NCBI GenBank assembly: GCA_028829895.1
Contig: CM054181.1
Coordinates: 656,001 to 720,000 of the forward strand
DNA length: 64,000 nucleotides
Origin: Sinotaia quadrata
Taxonomy: Eukaryota > Mollusca > Gastropoda > Architaenioglossa > Viviparidae
Reading direction: 5' to 3'
Below are positions 33,749 to 45,984 of the stretch, in pieces (positions within the stretch are counted from its first letter, which is position 1; every line of letters begins with the position of its first letter). Both the position numbers and the translations under genes were made by a program. Below the pieces are notes generated by a model. That model saw nothing but the letters and a program-made list of their open reading frames with translations, was not told the origin of the DNA and did no database searches.

Positions 33749-35390
33749 TTCGGACTTGTGATGGAAAGGAAAGGGGGGCGAATTTGATTAGCACACATAT
33801 ATATTATCTGCATGCAGGCCTAATGTAGAGACTGAAATAAGTGTCAGTGAGATCCAGTTGACTTGAAGTTCGGTGGAAAGTTAGTGTCTTTCTGTCAGAA
33901 GTTCACAAAGTGCACGTACTTCAAGAGTGGAGCGAGGCAGATGTAATTGGTAAGTTCAAAAATTGTAGTCTATGATTGGAGTCCTGTGACGAACCTTTGT
34001 AGGTGTTCCGGATGAAGAGCTATTAGTTTTATTTCTAGAGACAGCGAAGAAACTAGCCTCAACGAAATGATCAATTTCTTTACCTATAAATTGTTTCCCT
34101 GAGAGCCCGTATTATATAATAAATATGGATGTTTTACTTCTGAAATGGGACATCGTGGGTCTACACATTATTTCTTTAGCCTTAGGTTTTGCCCAGTCAA
34201 TATTGAGAACCTCCCAGGTTCAGCGAGATCTGACATCATTAATGTTAAACTTAAAGGTCACCGATCATGAAGTCGTTATTCAATGACTTATTTTAGTGGA
34301 TTTCTCTTACTGGACTTATGAAACAATCTCTCCTTGTGGGATGCCTACTCCCTTCTCCAGCTTTAGCGCGTGCTTGCCCTGTTAGCAGTGGGATTTGTGT
34401 GGATGGAAAGGGGACTATCAATCCACTATGACATAAACAAACCTGTGGCAAATTGTACAATCAACTCAATCGAACTTCATTATTCTAAAACAAATCAATT
34501 TGAAATTTAGTCTATGTTTAATTATTAAATTGTTGAACTTGTGTACACATCATGTGAAATTACTAGAGAAAGAATAGTACTGGGTAAAGAGAGCAAATGA
34601 TTTATCTGTTGGGCTTAAATAATAAATGGATACTTAAAAGTATTTGTACAGCCAATGTGGTTTAACTGATGCTTGTAACTGTTTTGAACAAGACAGGTGG
34701 AATTAACTGTTGTAACCGTTAGTAAAAGACTACGTTTGAAAATCACCACTGCTATTGCTTATCACTAACAAACGGGACAGAGGAGGGGCCGATACCTAGC
34801 ATGTATTACTGGAGTTCAATTGAATACTTAATCGTAAAAAACCAATCCTAGTTTTACACGTAACTATCTTACATAAAATTTAATCTTTTTTTCTCTTTTC
34901 TGCTAACATTTGTCAACGATTCAAACCTGGACCCTATCTAAATTGAATGTTTTTCAGAGAGATGTACCGCAATGTTTTGTTTTGTACTCGCCTCTGCCTG
35001 TGTCATACTGCACATGTATTGCGTCATACTCCGAATGTATTGCGTCATAAAAAAACCGACCGGAAACATGATTCTCTAAGAGTAATGTATGTAAGTTTGC
35101 CCGTATCTTTGACCAGCATCCGTAACATCATTTGATTTCAAAGAGTACAATTCCAAATGGGACAGAACAATCTACCAACTACTGTAAACTTTATTTCAGG
35201 TTGCAGTTCAGGCTTGCCCAGATCCAAATGGTCAGAATCCAAGACATCACAAGGCTTTACTGACACCCCCAAGCCCTACTCCTACCCTGCTTTAATGGAT
35301 TTATCCAATTCCCTAGATAGTTCTTGTGGAATTATTGTCATTCACGTGCACGAACCCTGAACTGACGAGGCAGTCGACGATGACGAAAAC
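33085..35390. other. Mostly unique AT-rich sequence
   Basis: Only a (CA)n of about 18 units at 33705-33740 stands out. Overlapping small frames at 33174-33582 on both strands are not recognised. No gene called. Confidence 0.5.
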
Positions 35391-35394
35391 AAAT

Positions 35395-35605
35395 GTGACG
35401 TCAGCCAACAGCTTAAAACTGCATTTTGGCTTTGCAGTCCATGAAAGAGTAAATATCATATTGTCAGCTAAGTGCTTAAAACTGCATTTTGGCTCTGCAG
35501 TCCATGAAAGAGTAAATATCCTATTGTCAGCCAAGTGCTTGAAACTGCACCGACTAGGCAGTAAACAAAAACTTACAAAGAACTATTATAGGTCAAGTAC
35601 TTAAA
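35395..35605. repeat. 63-bp tandem repeat, about 3 copies
   Basis: GCTTAAAACTGCATTTTGGC at 35411 and 35474 and a diverged copy at 35537; CAGTCCATGAAAGAGTAAAT in each unit. Twenty-one codons per unit keep frames open on both strands. Confidence 0.92.
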
Positions 35606-35709
35606 GCTGCATTTGGACTCAGCATTCTATCAAAGACAAAGTTTTAAAAAAAGTCACTCAGGTGTTTAGGCCTGTGGGAACTCGGCAGGATGGATGGGTG
35701 GTTGAGTGG

Positions 35710-35711
35710 AT

Positions 35712-35755
<44 letters not shown>

Positions 35756-35790
35756 GGATGGATTGATGGATAGATAGAGATAGAGGAAGT
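35710..35790. repeat. (GA)n and (GATA/GATG) microsatellite
   Basis: (GA)n of about 18 units followed by GGATGGATTGATGGATAGATAGA. Confidence 0.95.
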
Positions 35791-35794
35791 TTGA

Positions 35795-37050
35795 ATGAAT
35801 TATTGTAAAACATATATATACCCTTTAAAATAAACCTGAAAATTCCTAAGATGATAAGAAAAAGTCAGCGTGTCTTATTAAAAAAGAAAAAACCCTCACT
35901 ACTTGAGCGAAGATAAATATTTGACATGTTTAACAGCAAATAAAGAGAATACAAGTGTTGGAAATTTCTTAGTTATTGTTTTCCTTTTCCTTCTCACTTT
36001 TGACCTTGATGTTCCAAATTTTGAAAATTACAAATTCGAAACCTGAAATCTATGAACAGATTTGTTTTGCTTATCTTTATTCTCTTAAACTAATGTACAC
36101 AATTTTAAAAATCTTATCTAAGAAAAATAATGATTAATATATATCGTGTAAATAAAAGGTTAGGTTAGGGAAATGTAAATTTCACTGTTAATTGTAATTA
36201 GGACACGCAATTAGCAAAGCCAGTTGTAAAAAGTACACAGGGCTACTCACTGATTTTTATTCACGCAAACTTATTAGCATACTCTCCTCAAAAGCCTCGC
36301 TCATAAATGCGAGCTTGATTGCAAGAATTGCGTGCAAAGAACGTAAATCGTATGTGGCCACAGCCGTCATTTTTTAGAAATTACTTGTCAAGACAAGAAG
36401 TGCCGTTTTTGAGGGTTTTCAATAAAAGTATTCACATGTTCAAATGTGGATAAACATTATTTATAATACCCATAATTAGCTATATTATCAACACAGCAAT
36501 ATATATGCTTGCGCGTGTATGTAGATTCATTTCTTATACTCTTGTCTGGAAAATACCCGTTTTAGAGAGAATAGACACCAAGTTTTTTTAATGTCATTTA
36601 CGGTTGAACATGTTCACCTTATCCAAAACTTATTACATTTTCAAATCTTTCTTTCATGAATTTCGATTAACATTCTTTGTCCTTGTCTCTTAGTTCTTCA
36701 ATCTCTAGTTACCGTCTGACAGTTTATTTTCCTTGGAATTCCTCCAGAAAAACAAGGTGAAGGACAACATAACTTATAACGTCATTACATTTTGTGCTTA
36801 TTTGCATCTGAGGATGGTTTTTTTTTTTTTTTTGGTTATTTTTTCCCAAACAGTAACAGAAAGGACACACCCGTGTCTCTGACGTGATTCGTGACGTCAA
36901 GCAGTTACGTGTTGTTTTAGCTAGTGATTCACATTATATTTCAGGTAAGGTAACTCTTAAATGCGATTCCTTAAAGTTCTCACATACGCACTTTGTGACT
37001 GGGATTTTTGAAATCAGTTTTAAAAAAATATTTGAACAAGTGTCAATCAC
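35795..37050. other. Unique AT-rich sequence
   Basis: No gene or array recognised; a T-run lies at 36819-36833. A 75-codon plus-strand frame at 36884-37111 is not recognised. Confidence 0.45.
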
Positions 37051-37054
37051 AACT

Positions 37055-37345
37055 GCCAGTATGTCGGGCTCCGTGCTGCTTACTGAGGAATACGATTACA
37101 AAAATCATTGACTTTACAAGAACTCTAAATAGTAGAGCTTACTCTTAGAGCTGCCAAGCCTTTGGCTCCAGGCTGCAAATTGAAAAGAGAGATTACAAAA
37201 ACAAAAAGTAATTGTGGTTTACAGGAATTAGAAGAATTAGGCCCTTTAGAGAGCTGCCAACCTTTCAGCTTTCATGCTGCGATAGGATTAAAGTTACAAA
37301 AATCATTGTCATTTACACGAATTAGAAGAGTTATACCTTCTCAGG
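37055..37345. repeat. About 100-bp degenerate repeat, 3 copies
   Basis: GCTGC followed by a GATTACAAAAA/AAGTTACAAAAA block, then TTTACA(A/G)GAA and TTAGAAGA, recurs three times with many differences; copies start near 37055, 37140 and 37240. Confidence 0.7.
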
Positions 37346-37349
37346 CATA

Positions 37350-38045
37350 AGATGTCTAGACAACATTAGAAATATCAGTATGTTCCACAGTGACTGGAAT
37401 TAATACACGCAGAAGATTTTTAAACAATTTGTGAAACAGTAACAGTTTTTGTTGCGAAATGTTACATAAAAAAAATGTTAATGACTTTCTCCTTAACTAT
37501 ATATTATAAATTAAGTTGGATATGTTTTCTGTTATTTTTATTTGCTTTTTAAACACAACCACGTTCTTTGTATTGAGAGCTTTATTTGACGCATATAGAA
37601 TTAAAATCAATATTAGAAAAACATTTATAACAGAGTTTAAAAACATTCATAACAATAGTCAAGTGGAGAGCACTCAATCTGTGCTCCGACGTAACAGTGA
37701 CGATGTAATATAACTCTGTTCAGAATCATCCTTCGGGCAAAACAAAAATTGTCAGCTTTAAAACTTCCCTCGCTGATCGTGAAAATAAGATGTGACGTCA
37801 GAAACAAAAAACTTCATATGTACAGTGGGGATGAGAGGGGAGGTACGATCAAATCGAACAAACTAGGAATTCAATTTCATTTTCAATTCGTAATTGCATC
37901 TATCTAGCTATCCATCTTTCTGTTCGTCCATTTATTTATTTATCTATCTATCTGTGTTTTCTGTATTTCTTTTAGTTCATTGCTGTTGTTCATTTGTTTA
38001 ACATATCAAATCTCTTCCTCTCTCTCTCTTTTATAATAACTTACT
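37350..38045. other. Unique AT-rich sequence
   Basis: Nothing recognised. A short (TATC)n lies at about 37930-37955. Confidence 0.45.
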
Positions 38046-38047
38046 AG

Positions 38048-38330
38048 CTTGTGTTTATTTATTTTAGCCTTATATCAAGTACTCTGTTGTAATAACTTGT
38101 GTTTATTTATATTAGCCTTATTTCAAGTACTCTGTTGTAATAACTTGTGTTTATTTATATTAGCCTTATTTCAAGTACTCTGTTGTAATAACTTGTGTTT
38201 ATTTATATTAGCCTTATATCAAGTACTCTGTTGTAATAACTTGTGTTTATTTATATTAGCCTTATATCAAGTACTCTGTTGTAATAACTTGTGTTTATTT
38301 ATATTAGCCTTATTTGAAGTACTCATTTGT
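38048..38330. repeat. 48-bp tandem repeat, 6 copies
   Basis: TTGTGTTTATTTATATTAGC then CTTATTTCAAGTACTCTG; period 48 bp (38101, 38149). Sixteen codons per unit keep a hydrophobic Leu/Cys/Phe frame open; not a gene. Confidence 0.95.
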
Positions 38331-38439
38331 GATTTTAAAAAATTGCATTTATTATTAATTTTGTTTATTTTATGTACTGTTGTGTGATTTTAAATTTATA
38401 TTTTGTCAATATTTTTATTATGTACTTTTGCGTGTATTT

Positions 38440-38830
38440 TAACTTTGTATTTGTTGTTAATTTTGTTTATTTTAATTACAATTTAGTGCTGATTTGGTAT
38501 TTGTTGTTAGTTTTGTTTATTTTAATTACAATTTAGTGCTGATTTGGTATTTGTTGTTAGTTTTGTTTATTTTAATTACAACTTAGTACTATTTTGGTAT
38601 TTGTTGTTAATTTTGTTTAATTACAATTTACTGCTGTTCTTGGAATGTGTTGTTAGTTTTGTTTCTTTAATTACAATTTAGTGCTATTTTTGTATTTGTT
38701 GTTAGTTTTTTTCATTTTAATTACAATTTAGTGCTATTTTTGTATTTGTTGTTAGTTTTTTTCATTTTAATTACAATTTAGTGCTATTTTTGTATTTGTT
38801 GTTAGTTTTTTTCATTTTAATTAATGTTGT
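38440..38830. repeat. About 52-bp tandem repeat, about 7 copies
   Basis: TTTTAATTACAATTTAGTGC with TATTTGTTGTTAGTTTT; irregular period, with an ATT-rich end that meets the 3-prime tail of the RLE remnant. Confidence 0.9.
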
Positions 38831-38884
38831 GTGTTCTTTTAAATTTGTAGTTCTTAATATTTTTCTTTATTTGTTATGTCTGTT

Positions 38885-40345
38885 TTTATTAAATTATTAT
38901 TATTGTTATTCAGTCTCTCTCCACGACTTCTGTTTGACTGTCGATTGTGATCTAAGTTCTCGGAATCTTACCAAATTCTGGGAGATCCAAGGTTTTACGA
39001 AGGATGTGGGCACTTCAGAAGAGTGCTTTGAGTAGTGGAGCGAGTCTGTGGTTTCCAGGGAGTTTATTCAGATAGTCTTCCAATTCAGTTGTTATGACCC
39101 CCAAGGCTCCTATCACTATAGGTATCACTTCTGCTTCATTCTACAGTCTCTGAATTTCTAATCTGAGATCTTGATAATTTTCTATTTTTACTCTTTCTTT
39201 AGTTTTTATGTTTCTGTCTCTTTGACGAGCGACATCAATGATTGTTCGCCGCTCTCTTGGTCTTATTGAGAACTACAATGTCTGGTCTTCAAGCTGGAAT
39301 CACCCATTCTGTTCTTATCTCGAAGTACCACAGTATTTTGACTTCTGTATCTGGTTGGTGCATCCATTCTTTTTCTGGGTTTTTATGCCATAGTTTTCAC
39401 ACAGATTTCTACGTATGTGTTTTGCCACTTCGTTGTGTCGTTTGGTGTATTCTATTCCAGCCAGAACCTGACATCCAGATAGTATGTGCTCTTTTGTCTC
39501 ATCCAAGAATTTGCCGAGTCTGCATTTGGAATCATTTGAGACTTTCAATATTTTCGCTTTGTGTGATTTTGTGCTCAGTGCTTGATCTTGTGCAACTGTT
39601 ATGAGTGCTTCTGTTTCTGCTTTCAATCCTGCCTCTTTCAACCATCTGTATGTTGATTGTTTTGTTGATATTTCATCGGCTGTCATGCTTACTGGCCATG
39701 CAGAGGTTTGGGGCTCCTGGTATGTGTTAATGCTTGCTTCGTTGTTTTCTTCCATGTTTCTTTGTCTGTTTCTGGGGATTGGAATAGTCCACTCATCTTT
39801 ACTGTTCTCTGTGGATCATCTTTGTTGTTATTCCAGATGTAGTCCACAAGACCAATGACTTCTTCAACGACATCTTTGATTTTCTTGAAGACCTTCCATT
39901 TTTCGAGAAACATAGAGCCTGTCTACGTTTGCTTTGGGTGTAAGGCTTTATGTACGTTGAGTAGTTTTTCTGTCCAGTTCATTTATTTCATTTGTTGTCC
40001 AATCTATGATAACTCCAGTGTAGCTGACTACAGATATTGTGTATGCGTTAAGGGCTTGTATTTCGTTCGCCCCACTAAGCTTGGACTTCATGACTTGTCT
40101 AACCAGTTTTTCATATTCTCTCTTAACTTTGGACTTCACTTCTCTCTGCATATTTTCTTGATGCTGTAGTATCCCAAGGTATTTAAATCCCTTTTCCATT
40201 GAAACATCGTTGATTTTTCCGATGTCAAATTGTAGGCCCTCTGTTGTTTTGACCTTGCCTTTCTGGATGACTATTCTTCCAAATTTCTCAAGGCCGAATT
40301 TAATGTCCTCACTGCAGATCTTGAAAGTATACAATAGAATGCAAT
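38885..40345 (-). mobile_element. RLE-type non-LTR retrotransposon, decayed C-terminal half
   Basis: Minus-strand pieces in order, joined only by frameshifts: 40345-39948 (late RT/thumb, FGLEKFGRIVIQKGK and GFKYLGILQHQ, then DWTTNEINELDRKT); 39913-39689 (ending KPLHGQ); 39755-39315 (AQDQALSTKSHKAKI, then a zinc-knuckle-like SKCRL with HILSGC, the second Cys displaced by a slip); 39300-38985 (RPDIVV, as in the PD of the restriction-like endonuclease; KIENYQDLRLEIQRL; VIPIVIGALGVITTELEDYL; SAHILRKT). The 3-prime end near 38885-38905 is an ATT/AAT-rich tail. This layout matches R2-like elements whose endonuclease follows the RT. Truncated upstream of 40345 and interrupted by stops: a dead 5-prime-truncated copy. 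Confidence 0.8.
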
Positions 40346-42010
40346 TAATAAGCAATTTAAAGAGATTGAATAGAATCATTAGAATGCACTTTTAATGACC
40401 TTCAAGAAGTTTCAATAGAATCATTAAAATGCACTTAATAAAGACCTTGAGTACTAAGATGATTTATCCTATAATTACTCTCTGCAGCATTAATAAGACG
40501 CTTTCCACCTGCAGAAAAACGTTCAGTGACTATCGTTTATAGAATGGATCCCCGCTTTTCCCCATCTTACGTCACAGGTTGTAGAATGGATCCCCGCTTT
40601 TCCCCATCTTACGTCACAGGTTATAGAAATGCCTTTGTTGGACAAACGCTTTAACGAAAAAATTCACGATAGCTTTAGTTTGCAAACAAAATACATTTTA
40701 TAAATAGTAGATTCCACATGAGCAATGATGCGGGTAAAACTGCATTGACTCGACATCCATCAACTGTTGAAATGTTAGTCCACCATATTTGCTTTGCAAT
40801 ATAATGGATAGAAGAGCAAATGAAGCCGAGACTGGCACTGTTTAAGAGATTAATCACAAATCATTTGTGATGTACAATGTGACTACATTTCTTAGATAGT
40901 TAAAATTTCCTTCAAAATCAGAAAGTGTATTAAAAAAAATATATTAACTTTCCTCAATGAAAGGTTTGTGAAGGCATTCAGGGGAAATAATTACGTTAGT
41001 CTGGTGCATTAATAAACCATTCTCTGTACCCCCCTTTAACAATAACAATAAATATTCACGTAATTGTGGGAATAATCAGTTTTATATATCGATTGTTATC
41101 GATCTTTAAATGACTTCAGTTGTAGAGAGACCTTTTTTCCAGTGTTATTTTAAGGTATTCTTATGAAATAAAGTATTTTTTTGTAAAATGTTAACTATAA
41201 CTATAGACGTTAACTATAAAACGTTAACTATAATAATAATAATGCGCGAGAAATATGACTGACGGACTGTTTGGGACAGGTAGCATAACTGTCAGACGGG
41301 TATATAATCGCTAATGACCATCCGATCGAACAAGTATGAATATTGCCTTGTCTACAATGTAGTCGTAGTTATAGTCGTGTAATAATTAGCAATGTGGTGA
41401 TTGCACAACATGTTTAGCAATGTGGTGATTGCACAACATGGTGAGTGCATAACAGGTTTTAACATTGTAGTCGAGTTACTCATATCATTAATGGAAATAT
41501 TTAACCATTTCGTTTACCCACAGAGTAATGCTATTAAAACAGGAATTAAAACAGGAATTAAAACAGGAATTAAAACTGGATATGTTTAAATACGCAAGCC
41601 AACCGACACTCTCAGACAAAAAACGTGCCTGAGGTGAACGCTGTTTCTTGCGGAAAAACGGAGAGAATTTTATATAGTCATAATGAATCATTATAAAAGG
41701 GAGAGAACTGACCGGAATATCTGCAAGGTCTAAGAAGTAAAAAGAATCGTATTAGAAACCTTGATATCTGTTTAAAATTGTTTTTTGGTAGAGCCAAATT
41801 TTTAACTCGATTTGTTCTTCAAGTTTTTTAGTTGCAACTATATATATATATATGTAATAGTAATATACCTAAACCTTGCTCAAATTTAGAAAGGTTTTAT
41901 GTATTATTTTAAGGTGGATTGGATAGGCACTGGAGAGTGGTGACTGATCGTAGAGGCTTTGATGGAACATTTGAGTAGGGAATAATGTCAGGCATTTTGA
42001 ATGTTCAATA
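40345..42010. other. Mostly unique sequence with small duplications
   Basis: ATAGAATCATTA(A/G)AATGCACTT is duplicated at about 40370-40440. GAATGGATCCCCGCTTTTCC is duplicated 42 bp apart at 40540-40625. A 12-bp AAAACAGGAATT repeat has about 4 copies at 41535-41580. GCAATGTGGTGATTGCACAA is duplicated near 41390-41440. No gene. Confidence 0.6.
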
Positions 42011-42145
42011 AATATTTAAATGTCCAGAAACTACAGTGTTTTTCTTAGTTCTTTTCATTAGTCCTAAATATTTACAAACGTTTGAAAAACAGTGTTTTTG
42101 TTAGTTCTTTTCATTAGTCCTAAATATTTACAAACGTTTTGAAAA
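42010..42145. repeat. 55-bp direct duplication
   Basis: TTAGTTCTTTTCATTAGTCC then TAAATATTTACAAACGTTT occurs twice. Confidence 0.9.
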
Positions 42146-42427
42146 CATTCATATTTTAAAGGTCTACTATATTGGAATCTGAAAACAATTAACAATGAAT
42201 ACAAATTATAACCAAAATATTCTATACCACACCGCGATAAAGCTAATTCGAAAACTATCATTAAAGGACAAGTTAAATCTGTATCTCCCTTCATTATTTA
42301 TAAAGGTCAACAAAAATTCTAAGACAATTATCAATCAGCAGCTATAAAGCCACACTGGCATTAGTTGTTTGTGGCACTGGTGGTGGTGCTGGTGGAGGTG
42401 GTAGTAATGGTAGTATTGTTTGATAGA

Positions 42428-42603
42428 TGTTAATTAACTAAATGTGCTACTATAGATATTAATTAACTAAATGTGCTACTATAGATATTAATTAACTAAA
42501 TGTGCTACTATAGATATTAATTAACTAAATGTGCTACTATAGATATTAATTAACTAAATGTGCTACTATAGATATTAATTAACTAAATGTGCTACTATAG
42601 ATG
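42428..42603. repeat. 29-bp tandem repeat, about 6 copies
   Basis: TTAATTAACTAAATGTGCTA plus CTATAGATA, period 29, nearly perfect. Confidence 0.97.
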
Positions 42604-42604
42604 T

Positions 42605-43150
42605 TGTTAATTTAGTAAAGATGTTATTGATGCTAGCTGGTAATATCGTTGCTATGATGATGATATTGTGGTTTTCTGTCAGACCAGTTATTTTTACCAT
42701 GCCCAGCGTCAAAATTCGTCAAACTCCACCAGCCATTCACGATGCTAGACATCTCTAGACATGAAGTTTGCTTAATAAAATCTTATTATCAGATGTGCAG
42801 AGACGTGTGTGTGCTTTAAGTCTTGGGTGAGGAGGTAACAACGTTACGAACGAATTATGATAGAACTGAAGTCTGGCTTGCTCTTTAAACAGTTTTCAAA
42901 ACGTTATGTCTAAAAGAGTTAATGTGTATTGGTGGATATTTCCGTTATATTTAGTCAGTCACTTGGAAATATGGATGCATTTTTTGACATATCTCTCTCT
43001 CTTTCTCTCTCTTTCTCCCACAAAAAAAAAGCATATTCCTAATACTTGTACAACAGTATATGTTCATCCAATATGAATCAGTTCAATTCGCTAGTTTGTA
43101 TGTAAAATGTGAACGTGTAAGCAGAAGACAGTAATAATGATTGTATGTTT
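42605..43150. other. Unique AT-rich sequence
   Basis: Nothing recognised; a short CT tract lies at 42990-43018. Confidence 0.45.
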
Positions 43151-43413
43151 TATTTAACTGACATCCACTTAATCTTGTCTTCATAATGTATCTTTCATTC
43201 TCTTACATTGTATATTTTCTTTAAATGACATCCACTTAATCTTGTCTTTATATTGTATCTTTCATTTTCTTACAATCATTTGTTTTTCATCCTCTCTCTC
43301 TCTCTTTCCGCCTCTCTCTTCATATATTTTACTCTCCGTCTCTCTCTTTCTCTCTGTGTGTGTCTCTCAATCTATCTCTCCGCCTCTCTCTTGATCTATT
43401 TATTTCTCCCTCG

Positions 43414-43462
<49 letters not shown>

Positions 43463-43640
43463 TGTCTCTCCATTTCTCTTCGTATCTCTTTCTGCACCTT
43501 TTTTCTCTCTTCTCCACCTATCTCTCTTTCTTTCTTTTTTTCTTTCTTGCATGTTTTTTTCTTTGTTTTCCTGTTCTCTTTGTGTGTCTATCTTTTCTGT
43601 CTGTTTGAAAGTGTTTTTCCTCTCAAGAACTTTTCGCACT
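43150..43640. repeat. 65-bp duplication followed by CT-rich tract
   Basis: TGACATCCACTTAATCTTGT occurs twice (43160-43270), then pyrimidine-rich sequence with pure (CT)n near 43425-43458. Ser/Leu and Arg/Glu frames here are low-complexity artefacts. Confidence 0.9.
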
Positions 43641-43644
43641 TCTT

Positions 43645-43960
43645 TTGACCCGAGTCGTACGGCCATCATTACTCTAAAACTATAAATAGAAAACTATCCG
43701 CAGAACTGCGAGGCAGTCTTATATTGCTATCAGTGGATAACAGGACACATGCCCAGTCGTCAGACATGCCCTGGGCTCTATACTGAATTGTGCTGCTTGC
43801 TCACGGGTAAAGGAAGCTTAACTCTTGCACTAGCAAGGATTGTTCAAAGGAAAAAAATTAATATTTAAACATATGGAACTCGTCACTCGACATAAACTGG
43901 TGCAAAAACTGTCTGCTCTTGTGTCTACAAATAGACTCCTTTTCCCACCAAAGAAAGGCA
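43645..43960. other. Unique sequence, no gene recognised
   Basis: Short stretch of mixed composition between the CT tract and the 27-bp satellite. Confidence 0.4.
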
Positions 43961-43964
43961 TTTT

Positions 43965-44705
43965 ATTACATAATATATTATAATTTATTATTACAAAACA
44001 TAGTAAATAATTCATTAGAACAGACTATATTATTACGTTTATTATTACATATATTACATAGTTTATTATAACATAACATAGTATATAATTAATTATTATA
44101 TAATATTTTATATACTTTATTATTATACAATATATTGCATAATTTATTATTACACAATATAATACATAGTTTACTATTACAAAATATATTACATCGTTTA
44201 TTATTACACAATATATTACATAGATTATTATTGCACAATATATTACATAGTTTATTATAACATAACATAGTATATAATTAATTATTACATAATATATTAT
44301 ATACTTTATTATTACACAATATATTGCATAGTTTATTATTACACAATATATTACATAGTTTATTATTACACAATATCACAATATATTACATATTTTATTA
44401 TTACACAATATATTAAATAGTGTATTATTATACAATATATTACATAGTTTATTATTACACAATATATTAAATAGTGTATTATTACACAATATATTACATA
44501 GTTTATTATTACACAATATATTACATAGTTTATTATTACACAATATATTACATAGTTTATTATTACACAATATATTACATAGTTTATTATTACACAATAT
44601 ATTACAACATTATTATAACATAACATAGTAAATTATTACTTATAATTATAATTATATTATATACTTTATTATTACACAATATATTACATAGTTTATTATT
44701 ACAAC
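43965..44705. repeat. 27-bp satellite, about 25 copies
   Basis: TAGTTTATTATTACACAATA plus TATTACA, period 27; outer copies are degenerate. Nine codons per unit give minus-strand Ile/Tyr/Cys/Asn frames. Confidence 0.95.
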
Positions 44706-44707
44706 AT

Positions 44708-45465
44708 TCTTTGCTTCGTGCTCTTTTGGAATAGAGCTTTATAATTTAAAAAATTAAATATAAATAGTGGAATACAGTGCAATATATAATGCTATAAAAT
44801 AATGTCTGGAAGATTTCATTACACGAAGCGGCAAATGCAGAAGGCTTCGAAACGAGCAAATCATTTTTTTAAAAATTTGTTTGTGTTTAGCAATTAATTA
44901 TTTTTTATGTATATCTATGTAAATCAGTATTTTGACTTCTTTAATTGTTTGTTATTTATTCCTTATCTTACATTTATGATGAAAAAAAATAACTCGAGTA
45001 ATTCATCAAATGGAATTCAGCTCAACTTTCCTTATTTTGCAATGTTTGGATTTAAAACCATATTGGTCATTCTTCCAATTAAATTGACCTTTACTGTTTC
45101 AACAGGCCAATCTTTTCCTCTTTTTAATTCATCTATTACAGTGGAAATGGTTTTAATATCGAGTCGATGAACATCCATCCTTTTATTCAGTTTTATTATT
45201 TCGGTCGTTCATATCTAATCTATATATTTTTGTTTAAATAAGTATAATCCAGATTTACTCTAGAAGACTTTAGTAGGATAGGTAACTCACGTTTTCCTCG
45301 TGCTTTCCTCCCCTTTCAATTATCTTTCATTTATAGTGCTTCAGAAGAACGTATTTCTCAAGTCATTAGTCTCCTGTCGTTCTTATAAGGCTTATTTTTT
45401 GTTGATCATTAAACATTTTTAGAATCTAGTTCTCCTCTAGGCCCATGTGCTCGGCCTTCTTAACC
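44708..45465. other. Unique AT-rich sequence
   Basis: A mixed-composition stretch at 45175-44990 can be read on the minus strand (DVHRLDIKTISTVIDELKRG) without a recognised family; possible decayed element. Confidence 0.3.
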
Positions 45466-45960
45466 ACCCTTTTATTTGTCTTTTCTTTTTTGTCCATTTT
45501 AAATTAAAAATGTTAAAGAAACAACGATTGTATTACCCACCCTTTTATTTGTCTTTTCATTTTTTGTCCATTTTAATAAAAAATTAAAAATGTTAAAGAA
45601 ATAACAATTGTATTGGTTATCATGTAATAAACAATCATTCTTATTCAGCGTCATTTAAAAGATATTTCTCCAGCACTTTTAATAGCTCCTCGGTCAATCT
45701 TATTCTGCGTCATTTAAACGTTTTTTCATCAATATATTCAGTAGCTCCTCAATCATTCCTATTCAGAGTCATTTAAAAGTTGTGTCATTATCCTATTCAG
45801 TAGCTCCTCAGTCATTCCTATTCAGAGTCATTTAAAAGTTGTGTCATTATCCTATTCAGTAGCTCCTCAGTCATTCTTATTCGGCGTCATTTAAAAGTTT
45901 TGTCATCTACGTATTCAATAGTTCCTCAGTCATTCTTCAATGACATTGTGAGTTCTGTAA
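45465..45960. repeat. About 72-bp duplication, then about 60-bp array, about 6 copies
   Basis: CACCCTTTTATTTGTCTTTTC is duplicated (45465-45610). GTCATTTAAAAGTT with CTATTCAGTAGCTCCTCA then recurs about every 60 bp to 45950. Confidence 0.9.
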
Positions 45961-45984
45961 CATAAATCTTATTATCTCATTCTA

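Noticed and set aside
39242..40169. Plus-strand Leu/Phe-rich frames suggesting a membrane protein
   Set aside because: They are the antisense of the RLE retrotransposon remnant, whose minus-strand motifs are specific.
20490..40345. One RLE element split into two halves by an 18-kb insertion
   Set aside because: Both halves are on the minus strand, but the N-terminal half lies at lower coordinates, which is the wrong order for a single element.
43253..43669. Ser/Leu-rich and Arg/Glu-rich proteins
   Set aside because: CT/GA microsatellite translations; the same artefact occurs at 52380-53950.
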